Below are positions 44,107 to 55,250 of a stretch of 64,000 nt of DNA, in pieces (position 1 is the first letter of the stretch; each line of letters begins with the position of its first letter). The stretch comes from Drosophila miranda. Taxonomy: Eukaryota > Arthropoda > Insecta > Diptera > Drosophilidae. Made by a program: the position numbers and the translations under genes. Where the stretch lies: NCBI RefSeq assembly GCF_003369915.1, contig NC_046673.1, positions 790,001 through 854,000 of the forward strand, given 5' to 3'. A model generated the notes under the pieces. It searched no databases. It was not told where the DNA came from and worked only from the letters and a program-made list of their open reading frames with translations.

Positions 44107-46824
44107 GTCTGCATCCAAACCTGTCGTTTGTCCATTGTTCCGCAAGACTCTGCTCCACTCCCGGTTCGAACTCCAATAAATTGCATATATACTATATTTT
44201 CGAACTGCTGCAAGTGCGACTTTGATATGTACATACATAGAGTATATATAGAGGGCACTACTTTTCGCAGATGCATAATAGTATGTACATTCTTATACTT
44301 ACAATTTGAGGATAAATAAAGTACCAGAGTGGGAATTAAGTTCAGGAATTGCGCTGTGCATTTGGAGTGAAAGACTTGGCTTGGCTGTTGGTTTATATAA
44401 TTGTATATAGGCGTTTATTAATTAAATTCTTGTGTTTAAAATCTATTATGCTGCTGTTCGCTAGAGTATACTCTCGTGGTCTAATCTATTCCATTTGTAA
44501 TAGTTAGTTTGCTTTCGAAATGAATTGATAATTACACGTTAACTGTATTTTAAATACATTTTATATGTTCTGGGATATATCATTATAGTAAATATACTCG
44601 TATGTACATACATACATATAGTATAGGGCTCTTGCCCAAAATAATGCCCAAACGCCCCGGGGTGCATTTGCCTCCCTTCCTCCCACCAGATTGCCACATT
44701 CTCTTCTATAATTACTTGTACACCCGGGGATCGATCAGCCAAATCTCTATTTGTTATGTGTGTATGGTGTGTGAGTGTTGAAACAATTAAATTGTTAGTT
44801 TGCTCTTTGTTAAAAGATTACTCATTAGTTTGGTAGTGATTCGCTGCTCGCGCTATCGCGCGCCCCTAGATCCTATAGTACGTGAATTAGTATCAATGCT
44901 TTCAAATTAATTTGGTGTCCATTACAAAGCTGAAGAACGCATCATAAGCCAAACGGGGACAATGGAAAACAAACCAATTTTGAGTGAATGTTAAGGCCGA
45001 TTATCCGAGTACATACGAACTATACAACAAGTAGATACATATGTGGGTAATAGACAAACACAATTAAAATCTATATTGTTAATGTCATAGGTACAATGTT
45101 GTAAGCTACAAGTCAACTTTGCTATAGCTAAAACAAAAACAAAAATCATGTGCATATGTATGTATGTGTTTTGTTTGATATAATTCCTGGGGGTCTGAAA
45201 ATTATGCTATCCTTCCAAATCGTATCCTTATCTTTATCCGCTCTCCGATACTCTCTTCCCTTCCATGAAAGCTACAGATTTAGTTGTCATTGTACATATG
45301 TACATTTTGTGACCGTTTGTTAAGTTTTGGTTTGTATCTATGTATGCATGCATATCTATGCGAGTGTGCATGTGCATGTGTGTAGATACAAAGCGTTTCA
45401 AATATGAAAGAATGTGCCGATCTCTGCTAAACAAATTTCCGGAAGGATTAAGTTAAGAAGTTTTAGTTAAGAAGACTAAGCAAGTACCGTAAATTCTTGA
45501 AACGCAATGTACAGGTGTGCGTGTTTGTGGTGTGGTCTGGTGTGGTTTGGTGTGGTGTGGAAGAGTTTTCTGTGTGTTCGACAGGCCAAAGGTCCACGTT
45601 TTTTATGTCGGACCTGCATCCGCATGTGAATGTGTGTCTATATGTAATTATGTGAATTTATTCTGTAAAAGTTGAGTTTTCCAAAAAATTTCGGCTTGCC
45701 ACAACACTCACACAATGATCTATCGATCTGAGGATCACAAGATCCTCTGCTAGCGTATAAAAATAGATGTTGCTTTTTGTGTCCCTACGAATCTACGAGT
45801 TAGAAGATTGAATTGCCTGCTCCTTTTTGGATCGATACCTCCTTTAAAAATTTCTAGAAAACTATGTATGCGTTCTCTATATGGTATTTGCATTTGCTCT
45901 GTAGATATATTCGATACAATTTGCTGCTTTTATGTTTGTTTTTGGATATTTTTAAAAGTTCCTGCTATTTCTAGACCAACATTTTTTTTAAAACTTTACT
46001 CGAGTCTTGTATTTTCTTTGTATTAATTGTTGTACGCATATATTTTAGATCCCATTTCAGCACAGATCGAATCCGATTCATACAGAAAGATAAAGACATA
46101 AAGAGAGATAGATAGAGAGAGAGAAAGTTTATAGGTGTCTGATTAGAGTTCAAGGATTATAGGGCTTTAGAATGCAACATACGAGTATGTTGCGTACGAG
46201 TATATGTACATACTATATATGTATGTATATATACGTAGAAGAGAGTGTGTATTATAAGGAATATGGGGATAGCTTTGCTGATTTGGGGCTCTGTGGCTCG
46301 ATTTGAAAATGGGCCGGGTGTAAACATTGTGCCCAGCCTGTAAATGATGCAGTAAGTTTTGCCCTATAATTGATTTATTCTGATTCTTATCCTGATCGTA
46401 GCTTGGAAACTCTATGTATTCTATGGCCTGCAAATTGATTTCACTTTGGGTTAGTATTCCCGAGCGGAACATGGAGCCCTCCGACCATCCCAAATTCTGA
46501 TTTCGCAGATTAGGTTCCTGTTCTGATTTCCGTTTCACTCCCATCCTCTACTCTGCTCTGCACCCACAAAAACACACACACGCACAGCAGCAGCGACAAT
46601 TCCAGCTTGGCTTTAACCTAATTTATCTACTAACCCCAAACCCAACCCAATCCTTTCTTTCATTTCATTTTCTTTTCTTTTCCATCCCACGCCACTATAC
46701 TGCTTCGCATCATATCGCCTGGTTATTGTTTGGGAGGTTTTTAGAAAACGCTCGGAAGCAGTCGGACCTTGGCGCTGGCGCTGGAGGCGATTGAACGGGC
46801 GCGGACGCTTTGCGTCGTCGGGCG
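44107..46824. other. Spacer between CacyBP and pigs (convergent 3' ends)
   Basis: About 2.7 kb, AT-rich, no gene recognised. It starts with the CacyBP 3' UTR. TTTATT at 46374-46379 (AATAAA on the minus strand) is a candidate polyadenylation signal for pigs, 450 bp past its stop; others lie further left near 44412. A GGTTTGGTGTGGT-type TG-rich stretch lies near 45525-45562, and GATAGA/GAGAGA repeats near 46095-46125. Confidence 0.5.
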
Positions 46825-49800
46825 CTAGTAAAGCTCTGTATGATGGCGCACCGGAGCCGGGATTTTGGACATGCCGCGCTCCCGTCTGGGCGAGACCACG
46901 CTGGCTGCTACAGCTCCCGCTCCCGCTCCCGCTCCCGCTCCCTCCACAGTGGTGGAGTGATTGCTCTCGCACGAGCTGGCGGCGGAGCTCCGCTTGGAAC
47001 GAGCCTTGGCCGGGGGCGAGCAGCTCTCGGAGCGCTCCAGGTTGCCGTTGCTGTGAACCCACGCTGTGGTAAAGTCCTCGTACATGGGCGTCTTCTTGCC
47101 ATTGGAACTGGTTTTCACAGCTCCCACTGCGGCTACGACTCCGGCTACTACTACTGTCCCAGAACTGGTTTGATTGCTGGCCGCATATCGGGAGAGGAGA
47201 GTCTTCATCTTCTCGAGGATCTGGGCATCGTTCTTGGCACTGCTGGCCGCCTCGAGCAGCTGCTGCGCCAGCGGGGACGAGGCATGGTTCTTTACTGGCG
47301 ACGTGGTCAGGGAGCTAGTGCATCCGCCGCGCACCCTCCTCCCATTGCTGTCGTAGAGGATCTGGGACGATCGCCCCTTACCGCACCGCTCAAACGGAGC
47401 TGGGGCCACAAAGCTTTCTGGAGTGCACTGTGGCCGTCTCTTGCAGCTGTTGGGGGCAGCTGTAGTGCGTCCGCTCCATGTGTTGGTCACATCCCGTACC
47501 GTTGGTAGATGCGAGGCCTGCCGAGAGGCGCGTGGCGAAGGCACGGTCGTGGGCGTGGACGCCACCGTGGTGCGGCTGCGCATGGAGCGGTACACGGGCT
47601 GCTTGCGGCTGAAGCCGATGGGTGGTCCGGCGGAGGAGCGGAAGCTCAGATCCTGGAGGCTGCCGCCGGCGCCGCCGCAGGTGCTGTTGTCGATGCTGCG
47701 CCGGCGCTGAGCCAAAGGTGAGCGGGGAATTTTACTGAGCAGCGCCGGGGTCTGCTGGATCTCCAGCTTGGGGGAGGGCGGGCTCTTGGCCATGTCCACG
47801 GTAATCTCATCGTCGGTGATGAATACACCCGACTGCTCGAACTTGTCCGCCATCGTCGGCAGACGGAGGATGGCCGGCAGCGACTGGGGGCCATCGCACA
47901 CAGAGTAGTCTTGCTCCACGTCCACGTCCGCATCCGCGTCAAGCTCCTGCCCATTGAGGTCCTCTTCCTCTAGTATATCCGTAGCCGCCTTCTCCGGGGG
48001 CTCTTCCGAAGGCGAGATCTGTGAGTCGCTGGACGTCTGATCGAGACGCGCTGCGGAAGGGAATTCGTAGCTTAGAGGGGAATCAAGGAAGGAGCGGTTG
48101 TGGACTCACCATTGGTTTCAGCGTCTTCCATCGAGGCCTGACTGTGCAGGGACTCGCGCTTCTGGGCACTCGACTGGTTTACCCCCAGGCTTCGGTAGCC
48201 TTCGTCGCTGATCTCGCTTCCGTTGTCGCTGATATTCTCAAACTTGCTTGAGTTGCCCTGCTCCGGGACGGACTGTCCCCCGCCAAGCACTCCTCCAGAT
48301 GAAGGGGCAGTCACCGCCCCCCCTCCCAAGCCGGAATCCTCCAGGGAGCAGCTGCAGCCGCCTGGCAGCGACTTAGGTCCGCTGCTGTATGAGTCCAGGG
48401 AGCTCTGCTTCTTCCGCATGTCGATCAGCCGCCGGGGACTTGGTGACATGGAGCGCCTGGTCAGGCCAGGGGAGCCCAGCAGCTGTTGCTCTGGAACAAC
48501 GGCCGTGGTGGAGGAGCCACTGACTGCCACGATTCCGTTGCTTTGGATACCGTTGATGAATTTAAGCTGCGGTGTCGGACTTCGACTCCGGTACTTTCCT
48601 GAATTTGGGGAGAGACTGTTGCCATTCTGTTGGGCCTGGCCTTGTGCAGCTCCCAGTCCAATTCCCATTCCCACTGCTGTTGCCGCTGTGGCTGCTGTTG
48701 CTCCTCCAGCTCCTCCTCCGTTACAGTTTGGACTGTTGAAGACGCGTCGCGCAGCGGTCGGTGACCTGAGAAAGGGAGTGGAGTGAAAGGGAGTAAATAT
48801 CATTGGATCTAGAGGAGAGAAGGGACTACAAAATCCGAATCCCTTACCGCTCGAATATCACCTGAGCCTTGTGCAGCTCGATGCCGTTACTCGGATTGTG
48901 GTTGGGAGACTGTCGGGGGATGAGGCGGGCGGCCACCGAGCTGCGGTGCTGGGCCCGGCAGCGGCAGGGGTCGTGCTTATCCAGGTAGTGGGCCAGGGTA
49001 TCCCATCCGCCTCCCACGCGCACCATCACATGGGAGCGCAGTATCTGAAAGTGGCACGCGAACATAAGCGATTCTCCCTCTGTATTCCTCGCATTCCAGC
49101 CGCCAACGAATACTCACCCGCACAAAGATGAGTACTTTGGTGTCGCCGATGCGATACTTGCCCTCGGACACCCGGACCATGGGAAACTGCGAGGGGCATG
49201 TGCATTTCTCTACCAGATCTCTAACCTGCAAAGGAATCAAATATATGTATACAGTTAATAGCCCATATTATAGTAGATTAAGAAACTGTACATCTCAAAA
49301 CCTAATTGAGATCAAATAAAATAATAGTAAAAATTACCTATAATTAATAATAAAGAATGTAATATACATATGTATATGTACATACATATGTATGTAATCC
49401 TAAATTAGAAAAGATTATATAATCAGATAAGATTAGTTTGACCCAAACAAAACCAATGTGACATCTAGTGAATAGTGCTCTAATTAACTTGTAGCACTAG
49501 GAAAGCCAGATAATAAAAAATAAAAATAAAATTAAAGATATACATACATATGTACATATGTATGTACATATGTACATGTACATACATACATACAATGTAC
49601 AATATGCGATAGGGGTAGGGATAGGGATAGGGATAGGGATAGTTCGCCAACAACGGTCAACATTTTCTTCTTTGCTGTCTGGTCACTGACAAAACAGAAA
49701 AACAGCACGCGCAATATGTATGTACATATGTGTGTATGTATGTATGTACATATGTATGTACCTCTCTCACTGTGCAGAACATTTTTTGCCTCTTCGCTTG

Positions 49801-51657
49801 TGTTATCTGTTTCGTGTTTTCGGATGAGCCAACACGCGGTCGTGTCTCACAACAACTTAAAGAGACACTTTTGATCAAGCGCTCACAGAAAAAGTTTCTG
49901 CGTTGTGTGTTTAATTTTCTGCATATTTTTGGTTATTAGTTGGTTATGTGTTTTTCATTTACATACATATGTACATACATGCATATGTACATATGTAGGC
50001 AAGTAATCGTTGCCATAGGCACCACACTCACGGGCACGCATACAGACGCAAAAGACACCTTTTTCTTTCGCTCGCGACAAAATGGTCAATGAACAACAGT
50101 AACAAAAGAAACATGTAAAATCAGGCTTTGCTTGAGCGAAGAGCGAGTTAGGCAAAAACAGATTTGATCGGGTCTTCTCTGTCTCTTTTCTTTTCTCCAT
50201 GTGTCCGTAAATGTGAGTGTTTTTTTCGGACACCCCGAAAGTGTCAACCGTTCTGTGCGAGGTCTGCTTTGGTACATACATACATACATATGTACATATG
50301 TACATATATTCGATAATTTGATGTTCTTTGATCAGTTATCGCTGCGCATGTGTCTATGTGTTTATGTTTTATGTTTATGATTTTGTTCATACATATGTTT
50401 ATCGCAGCGATATCATGCCTGATGCATGATAATCCATATCAGTAAACTGGTCTAGCAAGGAGAACATTACTTGCTCTATAGGGTATCTCTGTCGATATGA
50501 CCCTGGGCTGTGATAACTGATCGTTATCATCGTTGCCATACCATGATCTAAAGATGAGCTCTAATACGATGAGCCAATTCGATATCCGTAAACCGTAAAG
50601 TTCTGGGTGGCACTGTACCGTAAATCGAGTCTTTCTGGCCTGCCCTGCCATCCTGCCTGCCACCCAGCAACCTTCGTGGGCCGACGCTAACACCCGGCAT
50701 TGCATAAGCCTGACCCCAGTAGTCGGACTGACTCCCTGACTGACTGGCGACCGACTATTGCAGTTGGAGCTGATGCTGATACTGTGTGCGCGGCTGAAGC
50801 TGACGCTGATCCAGCGACGAGCGTCGACGAGCATCGGGGTCACCAAATAGTTTTCCACTGCATAAATTCACGCGCTGCCATTGTCCAACCAACAAATGAT
50901 CCGGAGAGGCAGCAGAGGGGCTGCCCTAGCCCTAGGGAGAGCCAAGCAGTCCATGGGAGCCAGACTGTGCTTCAGCCCCAGCCTGGGCTTCAGCATCAGT
51001 ATCAGCATCAGCCCGAACTGACGACTCTGTCCGTCCCAACTGGCGGCAGCGGACAAACAACAAATGACGACTTGGCCCGACTCCGACTTCCACTCAAACT
51101 CCAACTCTGGGCTCTGACTCTGGACTCTGAGGTCTGGATCCTGGCTCCAACTCTTTCCTCGAGCCCATTGCTACTGTAGTTTGTTGCAAGACCAAACAGA
51201 TGGATGGGCGGGTTAGAGGACAGAGTACAGGGGATAGAGAGGGAGGGCAACGCATTTGCACCTTTGAACTTTTGCATCTCCTTCGGCAGCTCTGAATGCG
51301 TGCTTAGGTGGAGCTGCTGACAATAAATCTTTCGGCCGTGGGGGATACCGGAATCGGGAGGGAATCTCGCATCTCTGCCAGAGATCGAGGATCGGCGTGA
51401 CTCTGACGCATACGAGATTAGCTGGCCATGGCGATGGGGCGATGTGGTCCTGGGCTAACCATAAATCGCATGCCACAAGCATCCACGGCAGCAACTGCCT
51501 GCCACAGACAGCAGACAACAGGCCAGGGACAGACAGCTATGCGGACGTGCCAAAGCCTCAGTCTGAGTCTCCAGCTTCGAGCCGACAAATGATCGTGGTT
51601 GCTTCCCTTTTCTCCCTCTTTCTTTTCCTCGGTAGTGGCTGCTGTTGGTGGTGGTTG

Positions 51658-51711
<54 letters not shown>

Positions 51712-53893
51712 ATGCTGTTGGTGGCACATCATTTGATTTTCGACAAGTTGTTGAGGCTATTTGCTGATTTGGCTGCTGTGGCTACCTCCGATATTGCGGC
51801 TCTGGCTGCTGCACAAATATATTGGCTGACTCTGCCATGATCGAGTCGAGAGGATGGAGGATCGCCCGGACAGCTTGTGGCGCTGCTTCATGTCCATGTC
51901 CACGCCAAGACCATCTATCCATCCCCCAGCTGTCGATCTTTGCTAGATGTTGCTGCTGCTATTGCTGGCGGCGTGAGGAAATGTTTGCATGGCTTTCATT
52001 AGTCTGGACGTCGCTGATTTCCATTGCGTCTATCCTGCATCTATCCCCTACCATCTATCCACCCTCCCCTCATTTATCACCATCCTCCTGCTGTTGGTGA
52101 TGCTGGCGCTGTCGTCACACTTGCAATTACATTGACTATTGCAATTGCTGTAATAGTTGTTGGCACATCGTCAGCGACGACGCCATTGGGGAACATCTTG
52201 TCAAATTAATTTGACATCTCAACATGGCAGACGGACTGCCGCAATGCCTCCATGCCGCACGGTCGGATTGGCGGAAATAGGAGATACTTTGCTCCCCCCT
52301 AAATTGGCATCCTATCCCCTACAATGTGTCCGACAGACACCTAACCAAATCCCACTCCAGGTTGCCTTAGATTGGTTTTCGTTTGGGTTGCATTTGACTT
52401 TGGTTTCGGTTTAGCTGCTTTTGGGCCAAGTTCCTAAATGGAAACTCAGCCATGGCTGAAAATGGTCTTAAGAAAAGTGGCAACAACGACAGCGGTCACT
52501 ACGAAGGCAAAACAATCGTGAGTTGGGCCATGAACGAAATGTACATATGTATGTACAATCAAAAAGAGAAACCCCAAAGAAGTGGACACTGGCACTGGCA
52601 CTGGCACTGGCACTGGCACTGGAACTGGAACTGGGACTTGGACACTTGAGGAACGTACAGACATATACACACCCATAGATAGCCCTGCCACAGAAAACCC
52701 AAAGGCACCAAACAGGAAACTAATGTACATAGCTAATACTCGAAGCGAGATCCCGATATAGACTTCTGTTCACTGAATCATGCTACAATTAAAGCTCTTG
52801 ATAAGCTCTACAAAGGAATACAAGCAAAATGTCGCTCTGTCTGCGAAGGGTTCAGATCTTGAATTGAATTTAATTAAATTGAACTGAATCACTTTATAAC
52901 GAAACAGAAAGGATTGAGTGAGAAAATCACAACGATATAAGAATTAGACCACTTGTTGGCAATCCGGAAACAGAAACACAATGATTCTTGCTTTTAGAAA
53001 CTCAGTTGGTTATACGGCCAGACTTTTTCCAGCGTATCGTGTTGTAAGAATGTCTTGTAAACAAATGTTGAAGAAAGGACAAAAAAAGGTAAAGGTACAG
53101 ATACGAGTAACATACATAGGTAGTCGGTCTCACTCACCATCTCATCGAGGCTTTTCAGATCGTTGGTGACTATCTGGGGCTGGGGACCGTACATCAGCAT
53201 TGGATTCTCATCGGCATCATCTTCATTCTCCGAGTCATCGCTGTCATCGTATAGATCCGTCTCCGAGCCCACTGTCGTTGTCGTTATTGTTGTGGATGTG
53301 GCCGTGTTGCTAATCGTCGAGCTGTAGGCGATTGCCTCCGTCTGTGTCCCGCTGTCCGAGGAGTTGGCGCCATTGGCCTTGATATCGGCGGCGATCTCCC
53401 GATCGATTTGTCGCTCCATCTGCACCAGCATGGGGGCCAGCATTCCTGTTGGAAGAGAGAGGAGACCATGTGATAAGGATGGGGGATAATGTGAATCGAA
53501 TCCCTAGATGACGTACCAAACTTGGCACCTCGTCGTGCCACCTCCAGGAGGCAGAGGATCACGTGCTTCTCATTCTTGCGCATGATCAGATCGTCCGTTT
53601 CAAACAGCAGGCATTCGATTATCTTGAGGCTCTTTCTGCAGGAATTATCGATTGAGTTATAGAAGAATCGATTGCCGTTGGGGATGAACCACTTACCTGC
53701 ACCAAGTTATGAAGTTGGAGACATTGTCGCGAGCAAAGAAGGTACCGCTTTTAGCCGCCGGCAGGTAGTGGATGTTGCCCTGGGCCAGGATCGGACCGGC
53801 CAGGCCGGATGTCATCGAGCGTGTCATCGATTTGTTGCGCGCCTGTCGCCGGGCCAAATAGTCCACAGCCGCCTGCCGCACATAGTTCGCGTG
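46825..53893 (-). CDS. pigs: GAS2-like cytoskeletal linker Pickled eggs (pigs), 5' end outside window
   Basis: Seven exons on the minus strand: 53697..53893, 53517..53635, 53138..53445, 49118..49225, 48848..49044, 48110..48765 and 46825..48050, in frame, 936 residues without the first exon(s). Exons 1-2 carry the C-terminal two thirds of a calponin-homology domain (H-A-N-Y-V-R..., [36 protein letters not shown]). The GAR microtubule-binding domain is split over two exons ([12 protein letters not shown]...[19 protein letters not shown]). The long C-terminal region is Ser/Pro-rich and disordered and has two S-K-I-P motifs of the SxIP EB1-binding type. The family cross-links actin and microtubules. 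The N-terminal half of the CH domain was not found within 64 kb and must lie to the right. Confidence 0.9.
46913..46942. repeat. In-frame hexanucleotide repeat in the last pigs exon
   Basis: Five units of GCTCCC on the plus strand read GGGAGC on the coding strand and encode alternating Gly-Ala just before the C-terminal S-K-I-P motif. Such arrays change length easily, so the Gly-Ala spacer is probably variable between individuals. Confidence 0.85.
49610..49641. repeat. (GATAGG)n array, telomere-like in appearance
   Basis: About five units of GATAGG in the large pigs intron. Drosophila telomeres do not use such repeats, so this is a plain microsatellite. Confidence 0.85.
51661..51711. repeat. 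(CTG)17 trinucleotide microsatellite
   Basis: Seventeen uninterrupted CTG units, flanked by shorter TTG/CTG units, within the large pigs intron. It reads CAG on the transcribed (minus) strand but is not in an exon. Confidence 0.9.
52587..52642. repeat. (CACTGG)n hexanucleotide array
   Basis: Six or so CACTGG units grading into AACTGG, in the large pigs intron. Confidence 0.85.
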
Positions 53894-54126
53894 CTGCAAC
53901 AACGAGGAGCAGAAATACCCAATGAGCAGCACCCAATTTCAGCGAGCGGCGCGAGTGAAAGTCAAGACAAAAATACAAAACTAGAAAATTGTTATTTTTA
54001 AGCTTCCTAAGAATTTAGCACGACATTTTTAGGCTGTCCCAGGCCCGTGTCCCCCACAGCCCCGATCCACAGACCCCAACGGTCGTTAAACGATCAGCGT
54101 TGAGACGATATTTCGACAGGTTTTTT

Positions 54127-55250
54127 GTTATACCCGATACTCAAAATGAGTATTGGGGTATATTAGATTTGTGGTAAAAGTGGAAGTGTGTAACGTCCAG
54201 AAGGAATCGTTTCCGACCCCATAAAGTATATATATTCTTGATCAGCATCAATAGCCGAGTCGATTGAGCCCTGTCTGTCTGTCCGTCCGTCCGTCTGTCC
54301 GTCCGTCCGTCTGTCCGTCCCCTTCAGCGCCTAGTGCTCAAAGACTATAAGAGCTAGAGCAACGATGTTTTGGATCCAGACTTCTGTGATATGTCACTGC
54401 TACAAAAATATTTCAAAACTTCGCCCCGCCCACTTCCACCCCCACAAAGGGCGAAAATCTGTGGCATCCACAAATTCGACGATACGAGAAAACTAAAAAC
54501 GCAGAATCGTAGAAGATGACTATATCTTGTAGAGTGCAAAATCTGAACCAGATCGTATAATTATTATAGCCAGAATCAAGAAAACAATTTCATTCTTTCT
54601 CGCTCTGTCTCTCTCTAACACACAGGTTTCATGGTCGGTTTTGCCAATTGCAAAATATGAGTTCAAGGATCTCAGAACCTATAAAAGCCAGAGCAACCAA
54701 ATTCGGTATCCACACTCCTGTGATGTCGGACCTTAAGATGTTTTGTGTCAAAATTTCGACACACCCCCTTCCGCCCCCGCAAAGGACGAAAATCTGAGGC
54801 ATCAACAATTCTCAGAGACTATTAAGGCTTGAGTAACCAAATTTGGTATCCGCACTCCTGTTAGATCTCACTATAAAACGTATATCTCAAAATTTCGCCC
54901 CACCCCCTTCCGCCCACACAAAGGACGAAAATCTGTTGCATCCACAATATTGAGGATACGAGAAAACTAAAAACGCAGAATCATAGATAACGATCATATA
55001 TATCAGATTGCTGAATCTGGATCAGATCAGATCATTTTTATAGCCAAAAGGAACAAATCAATTTGCACTGGCTACGCAGCACCCGACGTCACGCTCAGAC
55101 TGATTTTCTATCTCTCTCGCACGCACTCCTTGTCGTGTCGTTTAATATTAGCGGCGTCTGCCGGAGGAGAGCCATACTGACTTAGTATCGGGTATAACTG
55201 TAGAGTTGCGGTGTCCGCAGCAACTCACAACGTTCCCCCTCGTTTTTCTC
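54127..55250 (+). mobile_element. DINE-1/INE-1 (Helitron/Helentron-related) non-autonomous element
   Basis: Opens GTTATACCCGATACT (54127-54141), which returns inverted at about 55184-55198, the subterminal inverted repeats of the family. After the first come the hallmarks in order: GCAGAAGG-like AGAAGGAATCG, ACCCCATAAAGTATATATA, TTCTTGATCAGCATCA, and a core microsatellite of GTCTGTCCGTCC units at about 54275-54320. The 3' end has the expected hairpin (GAGTTGC 55203-55209 with GCAACTC 55220-55226), then a T-rich end. At about 1.1 kb it is longer than the ~600-bp INE-1 consensus, because an internal module is present three times. There is no open frame of note. It lies just upstream of the first pigs exon in the window, inside that gene's intron. 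Confidence 0.85.

Larger units (their letters stand above)
49226..53137 (-). other. Large pigs intron (3.9 kb)
   Basis: Separates the CH-domain exons from the GAR-domain exons. It holds several simple repeats (49610-49641, 51661-51711, 52587-52642) and many ACATATGTA palindromes. No nested gene is recognised; frames of up to 159 codons overlap repeats and have no domain. Confidence 0.6.

Noticed and set aside
46613-47062. 149-codon minus-strand frame overlapping the pigs 3' end
   Set aside because: Overlaps the last pigs exon in another reading frame; S-G-S-G is the same hexanucleotide repeat read out of frame. The pigs frame joins the upstream exons, this one does not.
49610-49641. Telomere-like repeat (GATAGG)n as a chromosome-end relic
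   Set aside because: Drosophila telomeres are not made of short repeats and the array is only about five units; other unrelated hexamer arrays occur nearby.
51397-51840. 147-codon plus-strand frame with a long poly-Leu tract
   Set aside because: The poly-Leu is the (CTG)17 microsatellite in the pigs intron; no other coding evidence.
54127-55250. Possible retroelement remnant
   Set aside because: Subterminal inverted repeats, GTCTGTCC core microsatellite and 3' hairpin identify a DINE-1 Helitron-related element; no sign of long terminal repeats or reverse transcriptase.
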